Assembly: GCA_001784055.1 (NCBI GenBank)
Contig: MFOZ01000038.1
Span: 268-24,203 of the forward strand
Source: Candidatus Levybacteria bacterium RIFCSPLOWO2_01_FULL_42_15
GTDB lineage: Bacteria > Patescibacteriota > Microgenomatia > Levybacterales > UBA12049
Length of the DNA: 23,936 nt
Direction: 5' to 3'
Position numbers and translations under genes: made by a program
The notes under the pieces: model-generated
The model's input: only the letters and a program-made list of their open reading frames with translations
What the model was told of the DNA's origin: nothing
Database searches by the model: none
In this document: positions 14,673-21,076 of the stretch, in pieces
Layout of the letters: each line of letters begins with the position of its first letter
Position numbering within the stretch: position 1 is the stretch's first letter

Positions 14673-17600
14673 ACGGAAGGTATGAAAAATATCAAAAAGG
14701 TTCTCATTTTAGGATCCGGAGCGCTTAAAATAGGGGAGGCGGGGGAGTTTGACTATTCAGGATCTCAAGCCATCAAAGCGCTTAAAGAAGAGAGGATACA
14801 AACGGTACTCATTAATCCCAATATCGCAACCATTCAAACCTCAAAATTTTTAGCTGATACGGTATATTTTCTTCCCGTCAAGGACTATTTTGTAGAAAAA
14901 ATCATAGAAAAAGAGAAGCCGGATGGAATCCTCCTCTCGTTTGGAGGACAAACTGCCCTTAATTGCGGTCTTTCTCTTTCCAAAAAGGGTGTATTTGCAA
15001 AGCATTATATAACCGTTTTAGGAACACCCGTCTCCGCAATCCTTATTACCGAAGACAGAGAAAAATTTGCCGCGCACCTGCAAAAAATTGGGATTACAAC
15101 TCCCAAAAGTCTTGCCGTAAAGAACATAAAACAGGCATTAAAGGCAGCGGAAACTATTGGTTTTCCCGTTATGATACGGGCAGGCTTTGCACTGGGAGGA
15201 CAAGGATCCGGCGTTGCAAAAAATGAGCAAGAATTATTCTTAATTGCTCAAAAAGCATTTTCGTTTGTCCCTCAGATTCTTGTGGAAGAGTACCTCCATC
15301 ATTACAAAGAAATTGAGTATGAAGTAGTGCGGGATACGGACGACAATTGCATTGCGGTCTGCAATATGGAAAACATGGATCCCTTAGGAATCCATACCGG
15401 AGATTCAATCGTGGTTGCTCCAAGCCAAACGCTCACCAATTTTGAATACCATTATCTTCGCGCAGTAGCAATTCGGATCGTCAGAAGCCTGAGGATTGTA
15501 GGGGAATGCAACGTTCAATTTGCTCTGAACCCAAAACCTTCTCAATGGCGGGTGGCGAGCGTGGGGGAAAGCGAGACAGGACCCGCCAACTGGAGCAATC
15601 CTCCCATTGAATATTATGTGATTGAAGTCAATGCCCGCCTCTCCCGAAGCAGCGCCTTGGCAAGCAAAGCTACCGGTTATCCTCTTGCCTATGTTGCCGC
15701 AAAACTTGCTCTCAAAAAAAACCTTATCACGATCAAAAATAAAATAACTCACATTACCCAATCTTGTTTCGAACCAAGTTTGGATTACGTGGTAGTAAAA
15801 ATTCCCCGCTGGGATATCGAAAAGTTCCAAGGCGCAGATGAGCGGATTGGCACCGGCATGAAATCGGTTGGGGAAGTAATGGGAATTGGAAGAACGTTTG
15901 AGGAAGCATATCAAAAAGCAATCCGCATGCTTGATTTAGATTTGGATGGAGCAACAAGCACCCTTATGCTTACAAACGGCAAAACGACCGAAGAGCTCCT
16001 AATGATTCCCACCCCAAGAAGAATGTTTGCGATTGCAAAAGCAATTAAAAATGGACTATCTGTGCAAAAAATATACTCTTTTACCGGCATTGATCCTTGG
16101 TTTTTATATCGCATAAAGCACATTGTAGATCAAGAAAAAAAACTTTCAAAAACTAAAATATTTACAAAAGAACACTTATGGTCTCTGAAACGGCTTGGGT
16201 TTTCTGATAAACAGATCGGGAATGCGTTTCATACCAAAGGTCTTGATATAAGAAAACTTCGAAAACGCATGGAAGTTGAGCCTTCTATTCTTCAAATTGA
16301 CACACTCGCAGCAGAGTTTCCCGCAAAAACAAATTACCTCTATCTTTCCTACAGCGCACGTCATAATGATATTGCTCCAACCAAAAAGAAGGGAGTCATT
16401 GTGCTGGGATCAGGTCCCTACCGAATTGGATGTTCTGTTGAGTTTGATTGGACAAGCGTAATTACCGCTATGAATCTTAAAACCTATGGCAAAAAGTCTA
16501 TTATGATCAACTGTAATCCAGAAACTGTTTCAACCGACTACGACATCTCAAGCAAACTTTATTTTGAAGGACTCACGTTTGAAGACATTGCTGATATTTA
16601 CGATTTTGAGTGCCCGTTTGGAGTCATTGTATCAATGGGAGGACAAACTCCCAATAATCGGGCGAAAGCGCTTAAGGCGTATGGGTGCATCATTTTAGGA
16701 ACCGACCCTGCCGATATTGATAAAGCAGAGGATCGAGGCAAGTTCTCAAAACTGCTCGATGAAATAGGCATTGAACAACCTGCGTGGAACACATTTGCTC
16801 GTCTTGATACCGTACTTTCTTTTTGTGAAAAAGTAGGATATCCGGTTCTTATTCGCCCTTCCTTTGTATTATCCGGAACTATGATGCGCATTTGCTACAC
16901 CAAAGAGGAGCTTACGATTCTTCTTAGCAAAGAGGCGTTCGTATCTAAAGACTATCCTATTACGGTCTCTAAATTTATTGAGGAGGCAAAGGAAATTGAG
17001 TTTGACGCGGTTGCTCAAGGTGGACGGGTTATTGTCTCCGTCATCTCGGAGCACGTGGAAAACGCCGGCGTCCACTCGGGAGACGCAACTATTGTGCTTC
17101 CTCCCCAAAAAATTTACATACAGACAAAACGCGCTATTGAAGATGTTGGGGAAAAAATTGCGAGAGCACTTTTTATAACGGGACCGTTTAATATTCAGTT
17201 TCTTGCGAAAGAGAACAACATTCAGGTAATCGAAATCAACCTGCGCTCCTCGCGTACCTTTCCATTCATTTCAAAAGTAACAGGAATTGATTTTATTAAA
17301 CTTTCTGTTGACGCGTTTTTCCACAAAACAAAAGAAAACCCACATCTTAAAAAGCGCACCGATTTTCTCCCTTTTGTCGCGGTAAAAGTTCCCCAGTTTT
17401 CTTTTACCCGATTAACAGGAGCGGACCCCGTGCTCCACGTAGAAATGGCGTCAACTGGAGAAGTTGCCTGTTTTGGAGAAACTGTTGAAGAAGCGTTCCT
17501 AAAAGGAGATCTAGCTACCGGAGGGAAAATCCCTGAAAAAGGAATTTTTATTAGCCTTGGAGGAGAGGAACAGAAACACGCCTTTTTAGAAAACGCACAG

Positions 17601-17945
17601 AAATTGGCAGCACTTCATCTTCCTTTGTTTGCAACCGAAAAAACGGCAGCGTTTTTAAAAAAACATGGCATTCACGCAAAACGGCTGTACAAAATTTATG
17701 AACAAAAATCTCCAAACGTCTTACATTACTTTCAAAAAGGAATCATTGACTTAGCAATCAACCTTATTGAACGTGAAGAAAAAAAGGCAGCGGTTGACCA
17801 GTATACTATTCGAAGGGCAGCGATTGATTATAATATTCCTCTGTTTACCAATCGCCAGAAAGCCACTCTATTTATAAACGCGATTACTCAAGAGAAGCAT
17901 TCTGATCTTTTAGTCAAATCCTGGGACGAGTACGTAAGGGCCTAA
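14670..17945 (+). CDS. carB: carbamoyl-phosphate synthase large subunit
   Basis: A 1091-residue large subunit with two homologous ATP-grasp halves and a C-terminal MGS-like allosteric domain. The first half starts L-I-L-G-S-G-A-L-K-I-G-E-A-G-E-F-D-Y-S-G and has the metal ligands Gln283, Glu319 and Asn321. The second half starts V-I-V-L-G-S-G-P-Y-R-I-G and has N-L-R-S-S-R-T-F-P-F. An extra 22 residues sit between Gln283 and Glu319 compared with E. coli CarB (spacing 36 against 14); they coincide with the palindromic element at 15546-15588. Two starts are possible: the ATG at 14670 lies inside the cassette repeat with AGGA 4 nt ahead, while the ATG at 14682 (M-K-N-I-K-K-V-L-I-L) fits the family better and may be the ancestral start. 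The stop overlaps the convergent Cys-rich gene. Confidence 0.95.
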   Translation: MTEGMKNIKKVLILGSGALKIGEAGEFDYSGSQAIKALKEERIQTVLINPNIATIQTSKFLADTVYFLPVKDYFVEKIIEKEKPDGILLSFGGQTALNCGLSLSKKGVFAKHYITVLGTPVSAILITEDREKFAAHLQKIGITTPKSLAVKNIKQALKAAETIGFPVMIRAGFALGGQGSGVAKNEQELFLIAQKAFSFVPQILVEEYLHHYKEIEYEVVRDTDDNCIAVCNMENMDPLGIHTGDSIVVAPSQTLTNFEYHYLRAVAIRIVRSLRIVGECNVQFALNPKPSQWRVASVGESETGPANWSNPPIEYYVIEVNARLSRSSALASKATGYPLAYVAAKLALKKNLITIKNKITHITQSCFEPSLDYVVVKIPRWDIEKFQGADERIGTGMKSVGEVMGIGRTFEEAYQKAIRMLDLDLDGATSTLMLTNGKTTEELLMIPTPRRMFAIAKAIKNGLSVQKIYSFTGIDPWFLYRIKHIVDQEKKLSKTKIFTKEHLWSLKRLGFSDKQIGNAFHTKGLDIRKLRKRMEVEPSILQIDTLAAEFPAKTNYLYLSYSARHNDIAPTKKKGVIVLGSGPYRIGCSVEFDWTSVITAMNLKTYGKKSIMINCNPETVSTDYDISSKLYFEGLTFEDIADIYDFECPFGVIVSMGGQTPNNRAKALKAYGCIILGTDPADIDKAEDRGKFSKLLDEIGIEQPAWNTFARLDTVLSFCEKVGYPVLIRPSFVLSGTMMRICYTKEELTILLSKEAFVSKDYPITVSKFIEEAKEIEFDAVAQGGRVIVSVISEHVENAGVHSGDATIVLPPQKIYIQTKRAIEDVGEKIARALFITGPFNIQFLAKENNIQVIEINLRSSRTFPFISKVTGIDFIKLSVDAFFHKTKENPHLKKRTDFLPFVAVKVPQFSFTRLTGADPVLHVEMASTGEVACFGETVEEAFLKGDLATGGKIPEKGIFISLGGEEQKHAFLENAQKLAALHLPLFATEKTAAFLKKHGIHAKRLYKIYEQKSPNVLHYFQKGIIDLAINLIEREEKKAAVDQYTIRRAAIDYNIPLFTNRQKATLFINAITQEKHSDLLVKSWDEYVRA
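15546..15588. repeat. palindromic element inside carB
   Basis: TGGCGGGT (15546-15553) pairs perfectly with ACCCGCCA (15581-15588). The 35-nt core (15550-15584) matches the element in pyrC (19693-19727) in length and at 25 of 35 positions, including 18 of the first 19. The element lies within the extra residues that interrupt CarB between two metal-ligand strands. It has no stop codon in the frame used. Confidence 0.85.
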
Positions 17946-18112
17946 TTGCAATTCCCATTACATTCACATTGACACGCGTTTGTTTCTTTTTGAAAAGGTT
18001 TTCCTTTGTTGGAGCAGTTTTTTGCGCCACAGCGCGTTTTGCCTTTTTGGTATTCTTCTTCTGACACTCTGGCAGCACATTCTCCTAAGCACACATATGC
18101 TTTTTTATCCAT
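17942..18112 (-). CDS. cysteine-rich microprotein (56 aa), function unknown
   Basis: A 56-residue protein with eight cysteines: Cys8 and Cys12 (C-x3-C), Cys28 and Cys33 (C-x4-C), and a C-terminal C-x-C-x-C-x3-C (47, 49, 51, 55). The pattern suggests metal binding, for example zinc, but no specific family is recognised. There is no signal peptide or membrane helix. The frame stays open upstream to 18322, but I start at the ATG at 18112 because a well-spaced promoter lies 10 nt before it and the extension would overlap the divergent transpeptidase gene. Its stop overlaps the carB stop tail to tail. The mRNA is probably leaderless or has a leader of 1-3 nt. Confidence 0.65.
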   Translation of the reverse strand: MDKKAYVCLGECAARVSEEEYQKGKTRCGAKNCSNKGKPFQKETNACQCECNGNCN

Positions 18113-18121
18113 GTGGAGAAT

Positions 18122-18150
18122 AGAATACTTGGTTTTATATCCCTTGTCAA
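18122..18150 (-). promoter_or_regulatory. putative promoter of the Cys-rich microprotein
   Basis: Minus strand: TTGACA (18150-18145), 17-nt spacer, TATTCT (18127-18122). The -10 ends 9 nt before the ATG at 18112. It overlaps the possible promoter of the divergent transpeptidase gene. Confidence 0.6.
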
Positions 18151-18171
18151 GATTGCCAAGATAGGTATATG
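18144..18171 (+). promoter_or_regulatory. possible promoter of the L,D-transpeptidase gene
   Basis: TTGTCA (18144-18149), 16-nt spacer, TATATG (18166-18171). Both boxes are imperfect. The predicted leader is about 5 nt. It overlaps the opposing promoter on the minus strand. Confidence 0.35.
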
Positions 18172-18182
18172 CTGGTACTGAT

Positions 18183-18926
18183 ATGAAAAAGTCTCCAAAG
18201 GTACGATCACGCAACAAAAAGCTTACGCTTATTCTATGCGGATTTGTTATTGCCATAGGCGCGGCGGTCTTATCGCTTCTGATGCAAAAACAAGGCAGCG
18301 CCCAATGGTGCGCAAATTCCATAAGCTGTCTTAGTAATCTTTCTGGAGAGTTTGAAGAAAACCAAGATACCGCTGTTTTTTTGGGAGAAAATATCCCCGT
18401 TCCTTCAAGCCTTACCCAAAGCGCATCTGTCTCTTTTCCTATTCTTGGGGAGTCAACCCTGATTGAATCGGGGTCAACCGAACAAAAAACAATTTATATA
18501 GATTTAACCGCCCAAAAGCTATATGCCCATCAGGGAGATAAGATTGTATTTGAGATGCCAATTTCTTCTGGTAAATGGGGGCAAACGCCAACCGGAGAGT
18601 TTTTGGTGTGGTCTAAGCTTAAGTTTACCCGCATGAAAGGCGGAAATAAGGAGCTAGGGACGTATTATAATCTTCCCAATGTACCCTACACGATGTTTTT
18701 TGAGAGTAAAGATGTTCCTAGGACTCGTGGCTTTGGAATTCACGGCGCGTATTGGCATAATAATTTTGGTCATCCTATGAGCCACGGCTGTGTGAATCTT
18801 GCGCCTACGGACGCGGAAAAACTCTATTACTGGGCAGATCCGCCAGTTTTAGGAATCACGACACAAACTACTAAAGAATCTCCTGGAACCAAAATTGTGA
18901 TCTATGGAACTACGCCTGTCGAGTAA
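18183..18926 (+). CDS. membrane-anchored L,D-transpeptidase (YkuD domain)
   Basis: A 247-residue protein with a basic N-terminus, one membrane helix (about 13-34) that anchors it outside the membrane, a variable linker (about 40-100), and a YkuD catalytic domain (about 102-240). The active-site motif is H-G-A-Y-W-H (His187) followed by S-H-G-C-V-N (200-205) with nucleophile Cys203. Such enzymes form 3-3 crosslinks in peptidoglycan or attach proteins to it, so this suggests a peptidoglycan wall and an alternative to penicillin-binding-protein crosslinking. It stands between the Cys-rich gene (divergent) and pyrC; no functional link to the pyrimidine genes is evident. Confidence 0.92.
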   Translation: MKKSPKVRSRNKKLTLILCGFVIAIGAAVLSLLMQKQGSAQWCANSISCLSNLSGEFEENQDTAVFLGENIPVPSSLTQSASVSFPILGESTLIESGSTEQKTIYIDLTAQKLYAHQGDKIVFEMPISSGKWGQTPTGEFLVWSKLKFTRMKGGNKELGTYYNLPNVPYTMFFESKDVPRTRGFGIHGAYWHNNFGHPMSHGCVNLAPTDAEKLYYWADPPVLGITTQTTKESPGTKIVIYGTTPVE

Positions 18927-18936
18927 GGCACTCTGT

Positions 18937-18979
18937 TTCTATCTTATTGAGTTTTCGATTCGAATTGCATAAGATAGAA
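18937..18979. promoter_or_regulatory. 11-bp inverted repeat over the pyrC promoter (candidate operator)
   Basis: TTCTATCTTAT (18937-18947) and ATAAGATAGAA (18969-18979) are perfect reverse complements, separated by 21 nt that include the palindrome ATTCGAAT (18958-18965). The left arm touches the -35 box and the right arm covers the whole -10 box of pyrC. With no T-run after it, an operator is likelier than a terminator. The arms are two helical turns plus apart (32 bp start to start, about three turns). Confidence 0.6.
18947..18975 (+). promoter_or_regulatory. putative promoter of pyrC
   Basis: TTGAGT (18947-18952), 17-nt spacer, TAAGAT (18970-18975). The -10 ends 6 nt before the pyrC ATG at 18982, predicting a leaderless mRNA. 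Confidence 0.55.
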
Positions 18980-18981
18980 TT

Positions 18982-20058
18982 ATGGCTGTTGTAAGACTTC
19001 CCGGCCTTGTTGACCCCCATGTCCATTTAAGAGACCCCGGACAAACCCATAAAGAGGACTTTTCAACCGGCACACAAGCCGCCATCGCGGGCGGATTTAC
19101 TACCATCTTTGACATGCCCAACAACAAAGAGCCGATTTTTACCAAGAAAGCTCTTGTTGAAAAGATAAAAGCGACAAAATCAAACATTGTGTGCGATGTG
19201 GGGTTTTACTTTGGCTCTCTTGGAGACAATCTTGAGGAGTTTGGAAAAGTAAAGAAACAAACATGGGGACTTAAGCTGTATCTAAACGAAACCACGGGAA
19301 ATCTGCTGGTGGACAGGGCTTTACTTTTTGACATTTTTTTACAATGGAGAAGGGGACCAATCCTGGTTCACGCAGAGGATGAGGCAGTACCCTTAATACT
19401 TAACGTGGTTGAAAAAACAGGAAAACGAACCCATTTTTGCCACGTTGCGGGAAAAAACGATCTTAAAAGGATCATAAATGCTAAAGAAAAAGGACTCCCG
19501 ATAACCTGCGGCGTTACGCCTCACCATTTATTTTTGACCCAAGAAGACGAAAAAACGCTCGGTCCTTTTGGAAAAATGAAACCACGCTTACGGCCAAAAA
19601 GAGAGGTTGCGTTTTTGTGGAAATATATCAAAGCAATTGACATGATAGAGTCCGACCACGCTCCTCACACAAAACAAGAAAAGCTAGGTGAGGGGTGGCG
19701 AGCGCGGGGGACCCCCGTCGAGCACCCGATGATTCCCTTTGGCGTACCAGGACTCGAAACCACTCTTCCCCTTCTGCTCACGGCTGTTTCCGAAAATCGA
19801 CTCACCATTGATGAGGTAGTACGCCTCTGCCACACCGGCCCCAAGCGCCTCCTTGGTTTAGAAACCGAAAAAAATACCTATATCAAAGTGGATTTAAAAG
19901 CAAACTACATCATTCAAAATACTAACTTATTCACCAAATGCGGCTGGACGCCATTTGACGGAATGAGGGTCAAAGGCAAAATGAACAAAGTAGTTATTCG
20001 AGGAACTAAAGTATTCGAAGAGGGAAAAATAATAACGAGCATCGGCAAAGTTATCTAA
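18982..20058 (+). CDS. pyrC: dihydroorotase (CAD-like type I)
   Basis: A 358-residue amidohydrolase-fold dihydroorotase that cyclises carbamoyl aspartate to dihydroorotate. Metal ligands are visible: His13 and His15 (D-P-H-V-H-L-R), the carboxylated-Lys candidate Lys98 (G-L-K-L-Y-L-N-E-T), His130 (V-H-A-E), His154 (C-H-V) and Asp225 (S-D-H-A-P-H-T). The sequence resembles the dihydroorotase domain of animal CAD closely, for example C-G-V-T-P-H-H-L-F-L and W-T-P-F-D-G. Between H-A-P-H-T and P-G-L-E-T there are about 12 more residues than in the human domain; they coincide with the palindromic element at 19693-19727. The ATG lies at the predicted transcription start. It follows the transpeptidase gene by 55 nt. 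Confidence 0.94.
   Translation: MAVVRLPGLVDPHVHLRDPGQTHKEDFSTGTQAAIAGGFTTIFDMPNNKEPIFTKKALVEKIKATKSNIVCDVGFYFGSLGDNLEEFGKVKKQTWGLKLYLNETTGNLLVDRALLFDIFLQWRRGPILVHAEDEAVPLILNVVEKTGKRTHFCHVAGKNDLKRIINAKEKGLPITCGVTPHHLFLTQEDEKTLGPFGKMKPRLRPKREVAFLWKYIKAIDMIESDHAPHTKQEKLGEGWRARGTPVEHPMIPFGVPGLETTLPLLLTAVSENRLTIDEVVRLCHTGPKRLLGLETEKNTYIKVDLKANYIIQNTNLFTKCGWTPFDGMRVKGKMNKVVIRGTKVFEEGKIITSIGKVI
19693..19727. repeat. palindromic element inside pyrC
   Basis: GGGTG (19693-19697) pairs with CACCC (19723-19727), and the inner CGGGGG (19705-19710) with CCCCCG (19712-19717). It is the same length as the carB core and matches it at 25 of 35 positions, but is read in a different frame relative to the element (codon position 1 here, 2 in carB), so the encoded peptides differ. 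Confidence 0.85.
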
Positions 20059-20128
20059 TCGACAATCCCATAATCCTGTAAATACAGCGTAAGACTATGG
20101 TGTTATTTTGTCAATATAACGCAAAAAT

Positions 20129-20812
20129 TCAAACCCCAAAGAAATCTCTAAAGAGCTTATCGTTTTCAATCTCTGCTACACGAAAAATGCGCACAAACTC
20201 TGCTATCCCTAAATATTCTCTCAAGAATTCTACCTGCTTCTCGCAAGGATAGGCATGGAGAAACACACTTTCGTGCAAAGAATAAAATCCCCACGCTTTA
20301 AGATATTCCCTTACTATGTTCCTTACGTTTTTGAGGCTCGCTGGGATATCGTAACTCACAAGTCTCCATTTTCTATCCCACGATTTTGGTTTGTCGACTT
20401 CAAGCTCATCGAACACAAATTTTAGAATTCTCTTTTTGCCCCGATCGGTTATACTCACTACCTGAGCTCCATCTTTTTCGCCAATTTCCACGCATCTCTG
20501 TTTTTCCAAACGATAAAGAGTTCTCTTGAGATAGGGGATGTTAAAACGTTTCCACGCTTCGAATTCTTTATCATTGGAAAGAAATGGCTTAAGAACTAAG
20601 GGAAGATTTGGTATAGCAATTGATGCTGCAAGAAAAACACCCGCACCTACTAGCTTCAATATTTCTTTTGTAGGGGCGTATTTCCTTTCAAAGACTTCTT
20701 GATCTATTTTTTTACTTAGCATTTTTGCTATGTCTATCATAAGGGAATCTTGGATGTGGGGAAGAGCAAGATCCTCAAAATGAACCTTTTTCTTCCGTTT
20801 TTTAATATTCAA
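20129..20812 (-). CDS. PaaX/Cas2-like regulator with winged-helix and ferredoxin-like domains
   Basis: A 227-residue protein starting at a TTG codon. It has a basic N-terminus, a hydrophobic stretch at about 52-78, a winged-helix-like region (about 88-132, ending I-T-D-R-G-K-K-R-I-L), and a C-terminal Cas2-like ferredoxin fold (about 145-227) beginning W-D-R-K-W-R-L-V-S-Y-D-I-P. Asp155 of Y-D-I-P is at the position of the Cas2 metal-binding Asp. Such proteins are often labelled Cas2 in automatic annotation, but no CRISPR array or cas1 is present, and the PaaX-like layout suggests a transcriptional regulator. The TTG start is supported by a strong promoter 20 nt upstream. Its targets are unknown; nearby promoters share an extended motif and are candidates. 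Confidence 0.75.
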   Translation of the reverse strand: MNIKKRKKKVHFEDLALPHIQDSLMIDIAKMLSKKIDQEVFERKYAPTKEILKLVGAGVFLAASIAIPNLPLVLKPFLSNDKEFEAWKRFNIPYLKRTLYRLEKQRCVEIGEKDGAQVVSITDRGKKRILKFVFDELEVDKPKSWDRKWRLVSYDIPASLKNVRNIVREYLKAWGFYSLHESVFLHAYPCEKQVEFLREYLGIAEFVRIFRVAEIENDKLFRDFFGV

Positions 20813-20832
20813 CTGCGTAAGCCCCTAGAGAC

Positions 20833-20861
20833 AATATAGAACTATTGCTATATTTTGTCAA
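20833..20861 (-). promoter_or_regulatory. promoter of the PaaX/Cas2-like gene
   Basis: Minus strand: TTGACA (20861-20856), 17-nt spacer, TATATT (20838-20833). The predicted leader is about 14 nt before the TTG start. It shares TTGACAAAATA and a Y-C-TATAWT-GTCT end with the promoter at 21020-21048. Confidence 0.75.
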
Positions 20862-21019
20862 CAAGCAACAACAAGCAAAAAGAGAGTTTGAATACTCAAA
20901 AACAAGCCTATTAAAGTCATCTACCGGACAAGAATGCTTATCTTATCATGATATGGGGAATCCTTTCATTGTTAGGAATCTCTTCAACAACGAACTCTTT
21001 AAGAAGGGGAGTATAAGAC
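20862..21019 (-). other. transcribed intergenic stretch, possible small RNA or long leader
   Basis: This stretch lies downstream of a consensus promoter (21048-21020) and upstream of the second promoter (20861). It contains no recognisable gene. The longest minus-strand peptide after an ATG is 20 residues (ATG at 20922; M-T-L-I-G-L-F-L-S-I-Q then hydrophobic), with no ribosome-binding site. It also holds the perfect palindrome TATCATGATA (20944-20953). It may be a small RNA, or a long 5' leader of the PaaX/Cas2-like gene. Confidence 0.35.
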
Positions 21020-21048
21020 ATTATAGGACTCAAGTCTTATTTTGTCAA
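21020..21048 (-). promoter_or_regulatory. consensus sigma70-type promoter with no obvious gene
   Basis: Minus strand: perfect TTGACA (21048-21043), 17-nt spacer, perfect TATAAT (21025-21020). It is the best promoter in the window, yet the next gene in its direction (start 20812) has its own promoter. Confidence 0.75.
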
Positions 21049-21076
21049 TCTGTGAAAAAATGCGTTCTGATTCGTA

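Noticed and set aside
18113..18322. Upstream extension of the Cys-rich protein to 126 residues
   Set aside because: The extension overlaps the N-terminus of the transpeptidase on the other strand and its own promoter; the conserved-looking cysteine pattern starts after the ATG at 18112.
20086..20114. Third TTGACAAAATA copy on the minus strand downstream of the PaaX-like gene
   Set aside because: The -35 side matches the other two promoters, but the -10 (TACGCT) is poor and it would read only antisense into pyrC; kept as a note, not as a promoter call.
20129..20812. Calling the minus-strand gene CRISPR Cas2
   Set aside because: No repeat-spacer array and no cas1 in the window, and the protein is more than twice the usual Cas2 length with an added N-terminal region.
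21055..21076. Terminator after the tyrosine recombinase gene (minus strand T-run)
   Set aside because: A run of six T is present but no stable stem precedes it.
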